Below are positions 33,825 to 41,867 of a stretch of DNA of 64,000 nt, one piece after another. Position 1 is the first letter of the stretch, and each line of letters starts with the position of its first letter. This DNA comes from Sphingomonadales bacterium UBA2683 (GTDB taxonomy: Bacteria > Pseudomonadota > Alphaproteobacteria > Sphingomonadales > Sphingomonadaceae), in the NCBI GenBank assembly GCA_002354635.1, contig DELZ01000004.1, positions 244,134 to 308,133 on the forward strand. The letters are read 5' to 3'. The position numbers and the translations under genes were made by a program. The notes beneath the pieces are model-generated. The model was not told the origin of the DNA. It saw nothing but the letters and a program-made list of their open reading frames with translations, and did not search any database.

Positions 33825-33973
33825 TGCAGTTGAAATGCAGAAGTCTTGCTTAAGTTGCAATGTACAAGTGTTGAGAAGAGCGAGTTTTCAGGGGTCCTCC
33901 GGATATTGGACATTTCCGGTCTTTTTTCCCGACACAGGGTATGTTCCTGCTTTGTTCGACCTATACTGCAGCA

Positions 33974-34678
33974 ATGGCCAGAGAAAATGAACGTCCGGCA
34001 GGCCCGCATGAGCAGGGCAGCGGTCACCGCGCCCGGCTTCGGCGGCGCATATTGACCAATCGCGGCAATGGCACGCACGATCATGAACTGGTCGAATACC
34101 TGCTCGCGCTGGCCATTCCGCGCCGCGATACCAAGCCGCTTGCCAAACAGCTGATCGAAGAGTTCGGAGGATTTTCAGGGCTTCTGATCGCGGATAGCGA
34201 CGCTCTCGTGAACTTTCCCGGCATGGGCGAAACCAGCGTAGCCGCGCTGAAAATTGTCCAGATCGCCGCCTTGCGCCTGATTTCCGAGCCAGTGCGCACG
34301 CAACCGATCCTGAGCAGCTGGCAAGCGCTGCTGGACTATTTACGGGCCGATATGGCGCATCTCGTCCATGAACGGGTGCGAGTTCTGCATCTCGACAGCA
34401 AGAACCGGCTGATCCGCGATGAACTGGTCAGCGAAGGGTCGGTCGACCAGGCGGCGATCTATACCCGCGAGGTCATCCGCCGCGCCCTGGCCCTGGGGAC
34501 CGCAGCAATCATTCTGGTCCACAACCATCCCAGCGGTGACAGCACGCCCAGCCGGCAGGATATCGCGATCACCAAAGATATCTGCGCCGCGGGCCGCACG
34601 CTCGGCATAACCGTGCACGATCATATCATCATCGGTCGCGACGGCCACACATCCTTCCGGTCCAGGGGACTGATCTAG
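33974..34678 (+). CDS. radC: RadC/JAB-domain protein
   Basis: 234 residues from the ATG at 33974; the ORF start at 33941 adds an unlikely tail. N-terminal HhH-like region (ELVEYLLALAIPRRDTKPLA, FPGMGETSVAALK). The MPN+/JAB metal site is complete in IILVHNHPSGDSTPSRQD with the upstream Glu in LVSEGSVDQA. The old repair role of RadC is disputed; it is best called a JAMM-fold protein of uncertain activity. It converges with pfk. Confidence 0.9.
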   Translation: MARENERPAGPHEQGSGHRARLRRRILTNRGNGTHDHELVEYLLALAIPRRDTKPLAKQLIEEFGGFSGLLIADSDALVNFPGMGETSVAALKIVQIAALRLISEPVRTQPILSSWQALLDYLRADMAHLVHERVRVLHLDSKNRLIRDELVSEGSVDQAAIYTREVIRRALALGTAAIILVHNHPSGDSTPSRQDIAITKDICAAGRTLGITVHDHIIIGRDGHTSFRSRGLI

Positions 34679-34728
34679 ACAATTCCATTCTAGCCGAAAG
34701 CCAGACCGTTGCTCCGCGTTAGCCCCGA

Positions 34729-35829
34729 TCAATAAAGGAACATCGGCATGTCCTCGACCTGGATCAGGCTGGCGCGATACTGGTTGGCATCATAAAGTCC
34801 CGAGACATTGACCCCCTTGGTCGCCTCCAGCAAAGTGCCGATCGGAACCGTGCCGTAATTTCCATCAGTGAGGCAAACCATATTGGCCATCCGGTCCTGC
34901 GCAATCAGTTGCACCGCCAGCGCGCCAAAGGCAAAGCCGACCATCCGGTCCATCGCGTCAGGCTCGCCCGCGCGCATCAGATAGGCCAGTTCCTGCACGA
35001 TGGTTCTCTGGTTGCTGCGCGCCTCGATTTCACGCGCCAGCTGGGTGCCGATATTCAAACCGTCGCGGTTGGTATTCGACTTGTTAATCTCGTCGACAAA
35101 ATCCGTCGCTCCCGAGAGTTTTGCGCCTTCGGACACCAGACAAATCGCGTAGGATTCGGGGTTGGCTTCCTTGTCGGCGAGCAGCAACGGCAACAGCACA
35201 TCCATATCGGCGGGCACTTCCGCAATCACCGTCCGGTCGGCCTGCGACAAGAAGCCGGAGAGCAGCGCGGTTTCGCCCGATCGCCGCCCGAACAGCTCGA
35301 TCACCGCTATCCGTTCGTGGCTCGCTGCTGTCGTCCGCAGCGCGTTGATCGCCTGCACCGAACGCGTCACGGCGGTCGAGAAACCGATACAATAATCGGT
35401 ACCATAGACATCATTGTCCATCGTCTTGGGGATCGAGATCACGTTGCGGCCCAGGCTGGCGAGATGGGCCGAGAAACGCAGCGTGCCGTCGCCGCCCATC
35501 GTAATCAGCGCATCGACCTCCAGCGCGTCGAGCACATCCAGCACCTTTTGCGTCTGGTCGCCCTGTTCCGTGACCCGCGGATCGCAGCGCGAGCTGTGCA
35601 ATATCGTGCCACCCTGCCGGTCTATTCCGCGTACCCGGTTCTTGTCGAGCATCATCAGGCTGTCTTCCCGCGCCCAGGGATCGGCCGGGTCGATCTCCAG
35701 CACCCCTTCCCAGCCACGGCGCAGGCCGACGACGTCCCAGCCGCGCTGCCAGGCCGATGTCGCGATCGACTGGATGCAGGGATTGAGGCCCGGAACATCG
35801 CCGCCGCCAGTGAGTATTGCCAGACGCAT
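34729..35829 (-). CDS. 6-phosphofructokinase-family enzyme
   Basis: 366 residues from the ATG at 35829, with GGGAG upstream. The PFK fold is clear: LTGGGDVPGLNP, TMGGDGTLRFS and IPKTMDNDV, then ELFGRRSGETALLSGF. Donor choice is read from two spots. GGDGT has the Gly that favours ATP, while PKTMDND has the Lys found in PPi-dependent and group III enzymes. The pair matches the mixed long clade, so ATP is likelier, but I cannot be certain. It is divergent from purB. Confidence 0.85.
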   Translation of the reverse strand: MRLAILTGGGDVPGLNPCIQSIATSAWQRGWDVVGLRRGWEGVLEIDPADPWAREDSLMMLDKNRVRGIDRQGGTILHSSRCDPRVTEQGDQTQKVLDVLDALEVDALITMGGDGTLRFSAHLASLGRNVISIPKTMDNDVYGTDYCIGFSTAVTRSVQAINALRTTAASHERIAVIELFGRRSGETALLSGFLSQADRTVIAEVPADMDVLLPLLLADKEANPESYAICLVSEGAKLSGATDFVDEINKSNTNRDGLNIGTQLAREIEARSNQRTIVQELAYLMRAGEPDAMDRMVGFAFGALAVQLIAQDRMANMVCLTDGNYGTVPIGTLLEATKGVNVSGLYDANQYRASLIQVEDMPMFLY

Positions 35830-35942
35830 TTTATTCTCCCTGTTTCGGCCGCTGCATTGCCGACTCATTTCGTAGGTGCTAGCGGGGCGGCAAATCAAGG
35901 CACATCATTGCCGTAATCGCTCTCTATGTCCAAGGACCAATC

Positions 35943-37244
35943 ATGATCCCACGCTATTCCCGCCCCGAAATGACCGCAATCTGGGAACCCGAATCGAAAT
36001 TCCAGATCTGGTTCGAAATCGAGGCGCACGCCACCGATGCCCTGGCCGAACTGGGCGTGGTGCCAAAGGAAGCGGCACAAGCGATCTGGGCCAAGGGCAA
36101 GTTCGATGTCGCGCGGATCGACGAGATCGAGCGCGAGGTGAAGCATGACGTGATCGCCTTCCTGACCAACGTAGCGGAAAATGTCGGCGAGGAAGCGCGC
36201 TTCATGCATCAGGGCATGACCTCGAGCGATGTGCTCGACACCTGCCTCGCGGTGCAGCTGGCGCGGGCCTCGGACATCTTGCTGGCCGATATCGACGCGC
36301 TGCTCGCCGCGATCAAGAAACGCGCCTACGAGCACAAGTTCACCCCGACGATCGGCCGCAGCCACGGTATCCACGGCGAACCGGTGACCTTCGGCCTGAA
36401 GCTCGCGCAGGCTTATGCCGAATTCGAACGCAACCGCGAACGACTGGTCGCCGCGCGCAAGGAAATCGCCACCTGCGCCATATCCGGCGCGGTCGGAACC
36501 TTCGCCAATATCGACCCGAAGGTCGAGGAGCATGTCGCGGAGAAGCTCGGCCTGACGGTGGAGCCGGTGTCGACCCAGGTAATCCCGCGCGACCGCCACG
36601 CCCAGTTTTTTGCCACGCTCGGCGTGATTGCCTCGTCGGTCGAACGACTCGCCGTCGAAGTCCGCCATCTGCAACGCACCGAAGTGCTCGAAGCGGAAGA
36701 ATATTTCTCGCCGGGCCAGAAGGGCAGCAGCGCCATGCCGCACAAGCGCAACCCGATTCTGACCGAAAATCTAACCGGTCTCGCCCGGATGGTCCGCAGC
36801 TACGCCCTGCCCGCGATGGAGAATGTCGCGCTGTGGCACGAGCGCGATATTTCGCACAGTTCGGTCGAACGGATGATCGGACCGGATGCGACGATTACCC
36901 TCGATTTCTCGCTGGTCCGCCTGACCGGCGTGATCGAAAAGCTGCTGATCTATCCCGAACGGATGCAGAAGAATCTCGACCGCATGGGCGGCCTTGTTCA
37001 TTCCCAGCGCGTGCTGCTGGCCCTGACCCAGGCGGGGATCAGCCGCGAGGACAGCTACCGCATCGTCCAGCGCAACGCGATGAAGGTCTGGGAATCGGAC
37101 GGCGAGATCGCTCTGCTCGACCTGCTCAAGGCCGATCCCGATGTCTCGGCAAAACTGTCCGATGCCGAGCTCGAGGAGCGCTTCAACCTCGACTATCACT
37201 TCAAGCATGTCGACACGATCTTCGCTCGCGTCTTTGGCGAATAG
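35943..37244 (+). CDS. purB: Adenylosuccinate lyase
   Basis: 433 residues. The fumarase/aspartase superfamily signature is SSAMPHKRNPILTENL, the catalytic His is in GRSHGIHGEPVTFG, and the N-terminus is MIPRYSRPEMTAIWE. It acts twice in purine synthesis, on SAICAR and on adenylosuccinate. AAGGACCAATC precedes the ATG. It lies upstream of lapA-pyrF-trpF. Confidence 0.96.
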   Translation: MIPRYSRPEMTAIWEPESKFQIWFEIEAHATDALAELGVVPKEAAQAIWAKGKFDVARIDEIEREVKHDVIAFLTNVAENVGEEARFMHQGMTSSDVLDTCLAVQLARASDILLADIDALLAAIKKRAYEHKFTPTIGRSHGIHGEPVTFGLKLAQAYAEFERNRERLVAARKEIATCAISGAVGTFANIDPKVEEHVAEKLGLTVEPVSTQVIPRDRHAQFFATLGVIASSVERLAVEVRHLQRTEVLEAEEYFSPGQKGSSAMPHKRNPILTENLTGLARMVRSYALPAMENVALWHERDISHSSVERMIGPDATITLDFSLVRLTGVIEKLLIYPERMQKNLDRMGGLVHSQRVLLALTQAGISREDSYRIVQRNAMKVWESDGEIALLDLLKADPDVSAKLSDAELEERFNLDYHFKHVDTIFARVFGE

Positions 37245-37329
37245 GCGGGTTTTCGGCCCCCTCGCATAGCATCTGGCCACCCGCCCCTTTTCGGGCTAGG
37301 ATGGTCGGCACATGAAAAGAAGGTGAAGC

Positions 37330-37680
37330 ATGCAATTTATCAAAATCCTGTTCTGGGTTCTTCTGCTTGTCGCAACCTTCATCTTCTGGTGGACCAATGA
37401 AGCGCGGTCGACCCTGGATCTCGGTGCCGCCGTGGTGGAAGCGCGGGTTTCGACCTTTGTGGTTGGTGCCTTTTTGCTCGGCTTCGTGCCGACATGGCTG
37501 CTGCTGAGAGGGTCCAAATGGCGGCTCACCCGCCGGATCAAGACGCTGGAGGATGCGGCAAAACCGGCACCAGCGCCGGTTGCAACGCGCCCGGCCAGCA
37601 GCTCGGCAACCCCGACACCGGCTGCCGAACCCGCCCCTGCGGTTTCGTCGGTCGATAGCCCGAAAACTCCGGGCCTGTGA
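37330..37680 (+). CDS. LapA-domain inner-membrane protein (DUF1049)
   Basis: 116 residues. Two membrane helices at about 3-22 (FIKILFWVLLLVATFIFWW) and 43-63 (STFVVGAFLLGFVPTWLLLR), then a basic coil RLTRRIKTLED and a Pro/Ala-rich tail. This fits LapA, which in E. coli acts with LapB in LPS assembly control. No lapB is adjacent. Its stop overlaps the pyrF GTG start by four bases. Confidence 0.78.
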   Translation: MQFIKILFWVLLLVATFIFWWTNEARSTLDLGAAVVEARVSTFVVGAFLLGFVPTWLLLRGSKWRLTRRIKTLEDAAKPAPAPVATRPASSSATPTPAAEPAPAVSSVDSPKTPGL

Positions 37681-38351
37681 GCAATCCGATATTCGTCGCG
37701 CTCGACACGCCCGATCTCGACCGGGCGATTGCAATCGCGCAATCGGTCAGAGATCATGTCGGCGGCCTCAAGCTCGGTCTCGAATTTTTCTGCGCCCACG
37801 GCCATCACGGTGTCCACGAAATCCAGAAGCTCGGCCTGCCGATCTTTCTCGATCTCAAGCTGCACGACATCCCCAATACCGTTGCCAAGGCGATGCAGGC
37901 GATCAACGTGCTGCAGCCCGCGATCGTAACGGTCCACGCGTCCGGCGGCCGGGCGATGATGGAGGATGCCAAGGCCGCGGCCAACGGCAATACCAAGATT
38001 GTCGGCGTCACCCTGCTCACCTCGCTCGACGAACGCGACATGGCCCGGATCGGCTATACGGGGACCCCGCACGACCAGGTCGAGCGTTTGACGGAACTGG
38101 CGCAGCAGTCCGGGCTCGACGGCATCGTCTGTTCCGGAAACGAGGTCAAGGCGGCGCACAAGATCTGGAAGGACGGTTTCTTTGTCGTCCCCGGCCTGCG
38201 CCCCAAGGGCGGCGCCATGGGCGACCAGAAACGCGCGGTGACACCGCAGCAGGCGCGCGACAATGGCGCCAGCGTGCTGGTCATCGGCCGGCCGATTACC
38301 GGAGCGGGAGACCCCAATGCGGCGGCCCGGGCGATCGAGGCGACGCTTTAA
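37677..38351 (+). CDS. pyrF: Orotidine 5'-phosphate decarboxylase
   Basis: 224 residues from a GTG that overlaps the previous stop (GTGA). The catalytic signature is LDLKLHDIPNTV, followed by VTVHASGG and PGLRPKGG..DQKRAVTP near the phosphate site. It is the last step of UMP synthesis. The usual neighbour trpF follows, but an AT-rich ORF is wedged between the two. Confidence 0.95.
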   Translation: MSNPIFVALDTPDLDRAIAIAQSVRDHVGGLKLGLEFFCAHGHHGVHEIQKLGLPIFLDLKLHDIPNTVAKAMQAINVLQPAIVTVHASGGRAMMEDAKAAANGNTKIVGVTLLTSLDERDMARIGYTGTPHDQVERLTELAQQSGLDGIVCSGNEVKAAHKIWKDGFFVVPGLRPKGGAMGDQKRAVTPQQARDNGASVLVIGRPITGAGDPNAAARAIEATL

Positions 38352-38363
38352 TTCGGCCGTCGA

Positions 38364-38792
38364 ATGGAAGAAAAAGTAAAATCTCTAACCTTTGAGTATG
38401 AATGGTCGTCCGATGATGATTTCGGCCTTCTATATGTAAGAGTTATAAACGGTTTCACTCGCTTACAATCGGATTTTTGGGTTCAGTGGCAAGACATCGT
38501 AGAGTTTGGTCAATCCTTAGATCAGCCGAAAATGCATTTTTCCAAGGTCGAGGAAAATTGGGGTCAGACTTTGGAAACCGGTGAACATCAAGTGATTATC
38601 AAAATTCTGTTCGAACAGATAAACGAGCAAGGTCATATTGATTTAACCATTGAGCTACGTGACAAATATGATCCTAAAAAATTCGGCGGCACCTGTTTTC
38701 GGGTTCCGCTGAGCAGCATTGCAAATTTTTGCGATGAGATCAGATTGATGATGGATAAAAAGTCGCGCACTGCCTCCCTATACTGCCTTTGA
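38364..38792 (+). CDS. AT-rich unknown protein between pyrF and trpF
   Basis: 142 residues, soluble, rich in Glu, Phe, Trp and Lys, with no signal peptide or cysteine motif. Base composition is visibly lower in GC (near 40% by eye) than both neighbours, and codon use differs (many TTT, AAA, GAA and ATT codons). It lies 12 bases after pyrF and nine before trpF, on the same strand, so it would ride on the same transcript. No strong ribosome site is seen. I recognise no family. The segment FGQSLDQPKMHFSKVEENWG and a Phe/Tyr-rich core suggest a small folded domain, perhaps of the immunity-like type, but this is speculation. Likely horizontally acquired. Confidence 0.65.
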   Translation: MEEKVKSLTFEYEWSSDDDFGLLYVRVINGFTRLQSDFWVQWQDIVEFGQSLDQPKMHFSKVEENWGQTLETGEHQVIIKILFEQINEQGHIDLTIELRDKYDPKKFGGTCFRVPLSSIANFCDEIRLMMDKKSRTASLYCL

Positions 38793-38801
38793 GATTATGA
38801 A

Positions 38802-39446
38802 ATGAAAACCCAAATCAAAATCTGCGGCCTCTCGACCGAAGCCTCCATCGACGCCGCCATCGACGCCGGCGCGACCCATATCGGCCTCGTCCATTTCGAG
38901 AAAAGCCCGCGCCATGTCCCGCTGGAACGCGCCGCAGAACTGCGCAATCATGCGGGTAACCGGGTGAAGACCGTACTGCTGCTGGTCAATGCCGATCCCA
39001 AGCTCACCGGACTGGCCATCGACAAGGTCAAACCGGACGTGCTCCAGTTCCACGGCAGCGAGACGCCCGAATGGCTGAAACTGGTGGCGGACAATAGCGG
39101 CCTGGAAATCTGGAAGGCGCTCGGCGTCAGGGACAGGCCGACACTGGCGAAAAGCAGCCGCTATGTCGGCGCCGCCGACCGCCTGCTGTTCGACGCTCCG
39201 GCCAGGGCCCTGCCCGGCGGCACCGGCACCTCGTTCGACTGGTCGCTGCTCGCCGGCCACGATCATCAGCTCCCCTGGGGTCTCGCGGGGGGCCTCGATC
39301 CGGAAAATGTCACCGAAGCCCTGGCCACCACCCATGCCCCGCTGGTCGATGTCTCCTCCGGCGTAGAATCCGCGCCCGGCGTCAAACAGGTGGACAGAAT
39401 CGCCGCCTTTTGCCAAGCGGTGCGGGAATTTGACGCGTCCAAATAA
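38802..39446 (+). CDS. trpF: Phosphoribosylanthranilate isomerase
   Basis: 214 residues, a TIM barrel. The N-terminus IKICGLSTEASIDAAIDAGA has the catalytic Cys, and the general-acid Asp is in DVSSGVESAPGVK; QFHGSETP and PWGLAGGLDPENV are also present. It isomerises PRA to CdRP in tryptophan synthesis. trpB follows 88 bases on across a REP-like inverted repeat. Confidence 0.94.
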   Translation: MKTQIKICGLSTEASIDAAIDAGATHIGLVHFEKSPRHVPLERAAELRNHAGNRVKTVLLLVNADPKLTGLAIDKVKPDVLQFHGSETPEWLKLVADNSGLEIWKALGVRDRPTLAKSSRYVGAADRLLFDAPARALPGGTGTSFDWSLLAGHDHQLPWGLAGGLDPENVTEALATTHAPLVDVSSGVESAPGVKQVDRIAAFCQAVREFDASK

Positions 39447-39449
39447 GAC

Positions 39450-39520
39450 CCGTTCGCCCTGAGCCTGTCGAAGGGTGATGGCCGCACGGGATCGTACTTC
39501 GACAAGCTCAGCACGAACGG
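39450..39520. repeat. REP-like inverted repeat pair between trpF and trpB
   Basis: Arm one reads CCGTTCGCCCTGAGCCTGTC with GAAG, and arm two is its inverted copy CTTCGACAAGCTCAGCACGAACGG with three mismatches; about 23 bases lie between. This GTTCG..CTGAG..TGTCGAAG element is scattered through sphingomonad genomes. A single degenerate copy occurs at 50812-50835. Confidence 0.8.
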
Positions 39521-39534
39521 ATAGAATCGAAACC

Positions 39535-40770
39535 ATGAACGACCTACCCCCCAACAGCTATCGCAATCAGCCCGACGAGCGCGGCCATTTCGGCGAATTC
39601 GGCGGCCGTTATGTCGCGGAAACGCTGATGCCTTTGATCCTCGATCTGGAAAAACACTATCGCGCCGCGCAGGCCGACCCGGCGTTCGAGGAGCAGTTCA
39701 ACGATCTGCTCGAACATTATGTCGGCCGCCCCAGCCCGCTCTATTATGCCGAACGCCTGACCGACCATGTCCGCGAAACCGCCCCCGAGGGCAAAGGCGC
39801 GCAAATCTGGTTCAAGCGCGACGAGCTCAATCATACCGGCGCCCACAAGATCAACAATTGTATCGGCCAGATCCTGCTCGCCCTGCGCATGGGCAAGACC
39901 CGGATCATCGCCGAAACCGGTGCTGGCCAGCATGGAGTGGCCACCGCGACGGTCTGCGCCCGCTTCAACCTGCCCTGCACCATCTTCATGGGCGCGACCG
40001 ATATCGAGCGCCAGAAGCCGAATATCTTCCGGATGAAACTGCTCGGTGCCGAGGTCGTCTCGGTGACCAGCGGTTCCGCTACGCTGAAGGACGCGATGAA
40101 CGAGGCGCTCCGCGACTGGGTCGCCAATGTCCACGACACATTCTACATCATCGGCACCGCCGCCGGTCCCCATCCCTATCCCGAACTGGTCCGCGATTTC
40201 CAGAGCGTGATCGGCAAGGAAGCCCGCGCCCAGATGCTCGCCCGCACCGGTCGCCTGCCGGACCTGCTGGTCGCAGCCATCGGCGGCGGCTCCAACGCCA
40301 TCGGCCTGTTCCATCCGTTTCTTGATGATCCGGATGTGAAGATGCTCGGCATCGAAGCCGCCGGCCATGGCCTCGACAAGCAACATGCCGCGAGCCTGGC
40401 CGGCGGTGGCCCTGGCATCCTGCACGGCAACAAGACCTATCTGTTGCAGGACGAGGATGGCCAGATCACCGAAGCCCATTCGATCAGCGCCGGCCTCGAC
40501 TATCCCGGCATCGGCCCCGAGCACAGCTGGCTCAAGGAATCCGGCCGCGTCGATTACGACAGCGCCACCGACACCGAAGCGCTCGACGCCTTCCAGCTGC
40601 TCTGCCGCACCGAAGGGATTATACCGGCGCTCGAACCCAGCCACGCGATTGCAGCGGTAGTGCGCGAAGCGGTGAAGATGGATCGGGACCAGATCATTTT
40701 GGCCAACCTGTGCGGGCGCGGCGACAAGGATATTTTTACGGTCGCCGAGGCGTTGGGGACCGAGATTTGA
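39535..40770 (+). CDS. trpB: Tryptophan synthase beta chain
   Basis: 411 residues from the ATG at 39535; the longer ORF from 39475 lies in the repeat. PLP lysine in LNHTGAHKINNCIGQ, GAGQHGVATATVCA, the phosphate loop GGGSNAIG, and C-terminal LCGRGDKD. Its TGA is overlapped by a TTG that opens the small ORF between it and trpA. Confidence 0.96.
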   Translation: MNDLPPNSYRNQPDERGHFGEFGGRYVAETLMPLILDLEKHYRAAQADPAFEEQFNDLLEHYVGRPSPLYYAERLTDHVRETAPEGKGAQIWFKRDELNHTGAHKINNCIGQILLALRMGKTRIIAETGAGQHGVATATVCARFNLPCTIFMGATDIERQKPNIFRMKLLGAEVVSVTSGSATLKDAMNEALRDWVANVHDTFYIIGTAAGPHPYPELVRDFQSVIGKEARAQMLARTGRLPDLLVAAIGGGSNAIGLFHPFLDDPDVKMLGIEAAGHGLDKQHAASLAGGGPGILHGNKTYLLQDEDGQITEAHSISAGLDYPGIGPEHSWLKESGRVDYDSATDTEALDAFQLLCRTEGIIPALEPSHAIAAVVREAVKMDRDQIILANLCGRGDKDIFTVAEALGTEI

Positions 40771-41012
40771 GTGATACTCCACCTAAAGCGCAGCTTTGGA
40801 CTAGCGTGTTTCTTCTGATCTTTTCAGGCAGCTCAATAACCGCGTTACAATCTCCTCTATTCGATAAATATCCTGCTGGTGTTGAGCATGGCCCTTGTGG
40901 TTTTGATTGTGTACCCTCGGAATTCGAAGTCTATTTAACAATTGCCAGTTTTCTTACCTTAGCCGTGGGCTTAGCTCTTTTGATCAGCTATTTTTGGAAA
41001 TCATACCATTGA
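40767..41012 (+). CDS. Small two-helix membrane protein between trpB and trpA
   Basis: 81 codons counted from a TTG at 40767 that overlaps the trpB stop, ending in a TGA that overlaps the trpA TTG start at 41009. Two hydrophobic segments, about 10-27 (LWTSVFLLIFSGSSITAL) and 52-74 (VYLTIASFLTLAVGLALLI), flank a short loop with two cysteines (GPCGFDCVPSEFE). It is AT-richer than trpB and trpA. trpB and trpA are normally adjacent and coupled, so this is an insertion into the operon. The overlaps at both ends suggest it is translated. I know no homolog. Confidence 0.6.
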   Translation: MSDTPPKAQLWTSVFLLIFSGSSITALQSPLFDKYPAGVEHGPCGFDCVPSEFEVYLTIASFLTLAVGLALLISYFWKSYH

Positions 41013-41803
41013 CCCGTCTCTCCCAATCCTTCCCCGCCGACCGAGCGGCCCTCGTCGCCTTTGTCACCGCCGGCGACCCGACCCCTACCGATACCGGCGC
41101 CATCCTCGACGCCCTCGTTGACGGCGGTGCCGATATCATCGAACTCGGCATGCCGTTCACCGATCCGATGGCCGACGGTCCCTCAATCCAGGAAGCGGAT
41201 ATCCGCAGTCTGGCTGCTGGCACCAAGACCGCCGATATCTTCAACATGGCGAAGGAATTTCGCCAGCGTAACCCCGACACGCCGCTGGTGCTGATGGGCT
41301 ATGCCAATCCGATGACCATCCGCGGCTCCGAATGGTTCGCCGATGCCTGTGTTGACGCCGGTGTCGATGCCGTGATCTGCGTTGATATCCCGGTCGAGGA
41401 AGACGAGAGTCTCGGCGATGCCCTGCGCGCCAAGGATGTCGCAGTGATCCGCCTTGCGACGCCAACCACCGATGCCGAGCGCCTGCCCACCATATTGAAC
41501 AACGCCTCCGGATTTCTCTATTATGTCTCGGTCGCCGGCATCACCGGCCAGCAACAGGCCGCCCAGGCCAGCATCGAAGAGGCCGTCGCACGGCTCAAAG
41601 CCGGCACCGCCCTGCCCGTCGCGGTCGGCTTCGGTGTGCGCACGCCCGAACAGGCCGCCGATATCGCCCGCGTCGCCGATGGCGTCGTCGTCGGCTCGGC
41701 GATCGTCGAAATTGTCGGCAAATATGGCAAGGACGCCGCGCCGCATGTCAGGGACTATGTAAAGTCGCTTTCCGATGCTATCAGGGCGGCTAGAGAAGTC
41801 TGA
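41009..41803 (+). CDS. trpA: Tryptophan synthase alpha chain
   Basis: 264 residues from a TTG at 41009 (TGGAAA lies nine bases upstream); no ATG fits. The catalytic Glu is in ELGMPFTDPMADGPSIQEAD with the Asp further on, and GFGVRTPEQA is the phosphate end. It forms the alpha2beta2 complex with TrpB. The TTG start overlapping the small upstream ORF implies coupled translation. Confidence 0.94.
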   Translation: MTRLSQSFPADRAALVAFVTAGDPTPTDTGAILDALVDGGADIIELGMPFTDPMADGPSIQEADIRSLAAGTKTADIFNMAKEFRQRNPDTPLVLMGYANPMTIRGSEWFADACVDAGVDAVICVDIPVEEDESLGDALRAKDVAVIRLATPTTDAERLPTILNNASGFLYYVSVAGITGQQQAAQASIEEAVARLKAGTALPVAVGFGVRTPEQAADIARVADGVVVGSAIVEIVGKYGKDAAPHVRDYVKSLSDAIRAAREV

Positions 41804-41814
41804 AGGTCAATAAA

Positions 41815-41846
41815 CCGTTCATCTCGACTACGCTCGAGACGAACGG
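41815..41846. repeat. Inverted repeat between trpA and accD
   Basis: CCGTTCATCTCGA pairs with TCGAGACGAACGG around CTACGC, 13-base arms with one mismatch. The outer CCGTTC/GAACGG is shared with the 39450 element. No T-run follows, so this is more likely a repeat than a terminator. Confidence 0.6.
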
Positions 41847-41867
41847 AACCAACGATAAGGGTAAATC

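Noticed and set aside
30807..33833. 1008-codon plus-strand ORF opposite ydbH
   Set aside because: Antisense shadow of the YdbH frame in high-GC DNA. It lacks any family motif and has odd composition rich in Gln, His and Arg.
38756..38763. GGATAAAA match near the end of the AT-rich ORF
   Set aside because: No CGTT at the required spacing, and it lies in coding sequence.
39544..40782. 412-codon minus-strand ORF opposite trpB
   Set aside because: Shadow; the trpB frame on the other strand is complete with all catalytic motifs.
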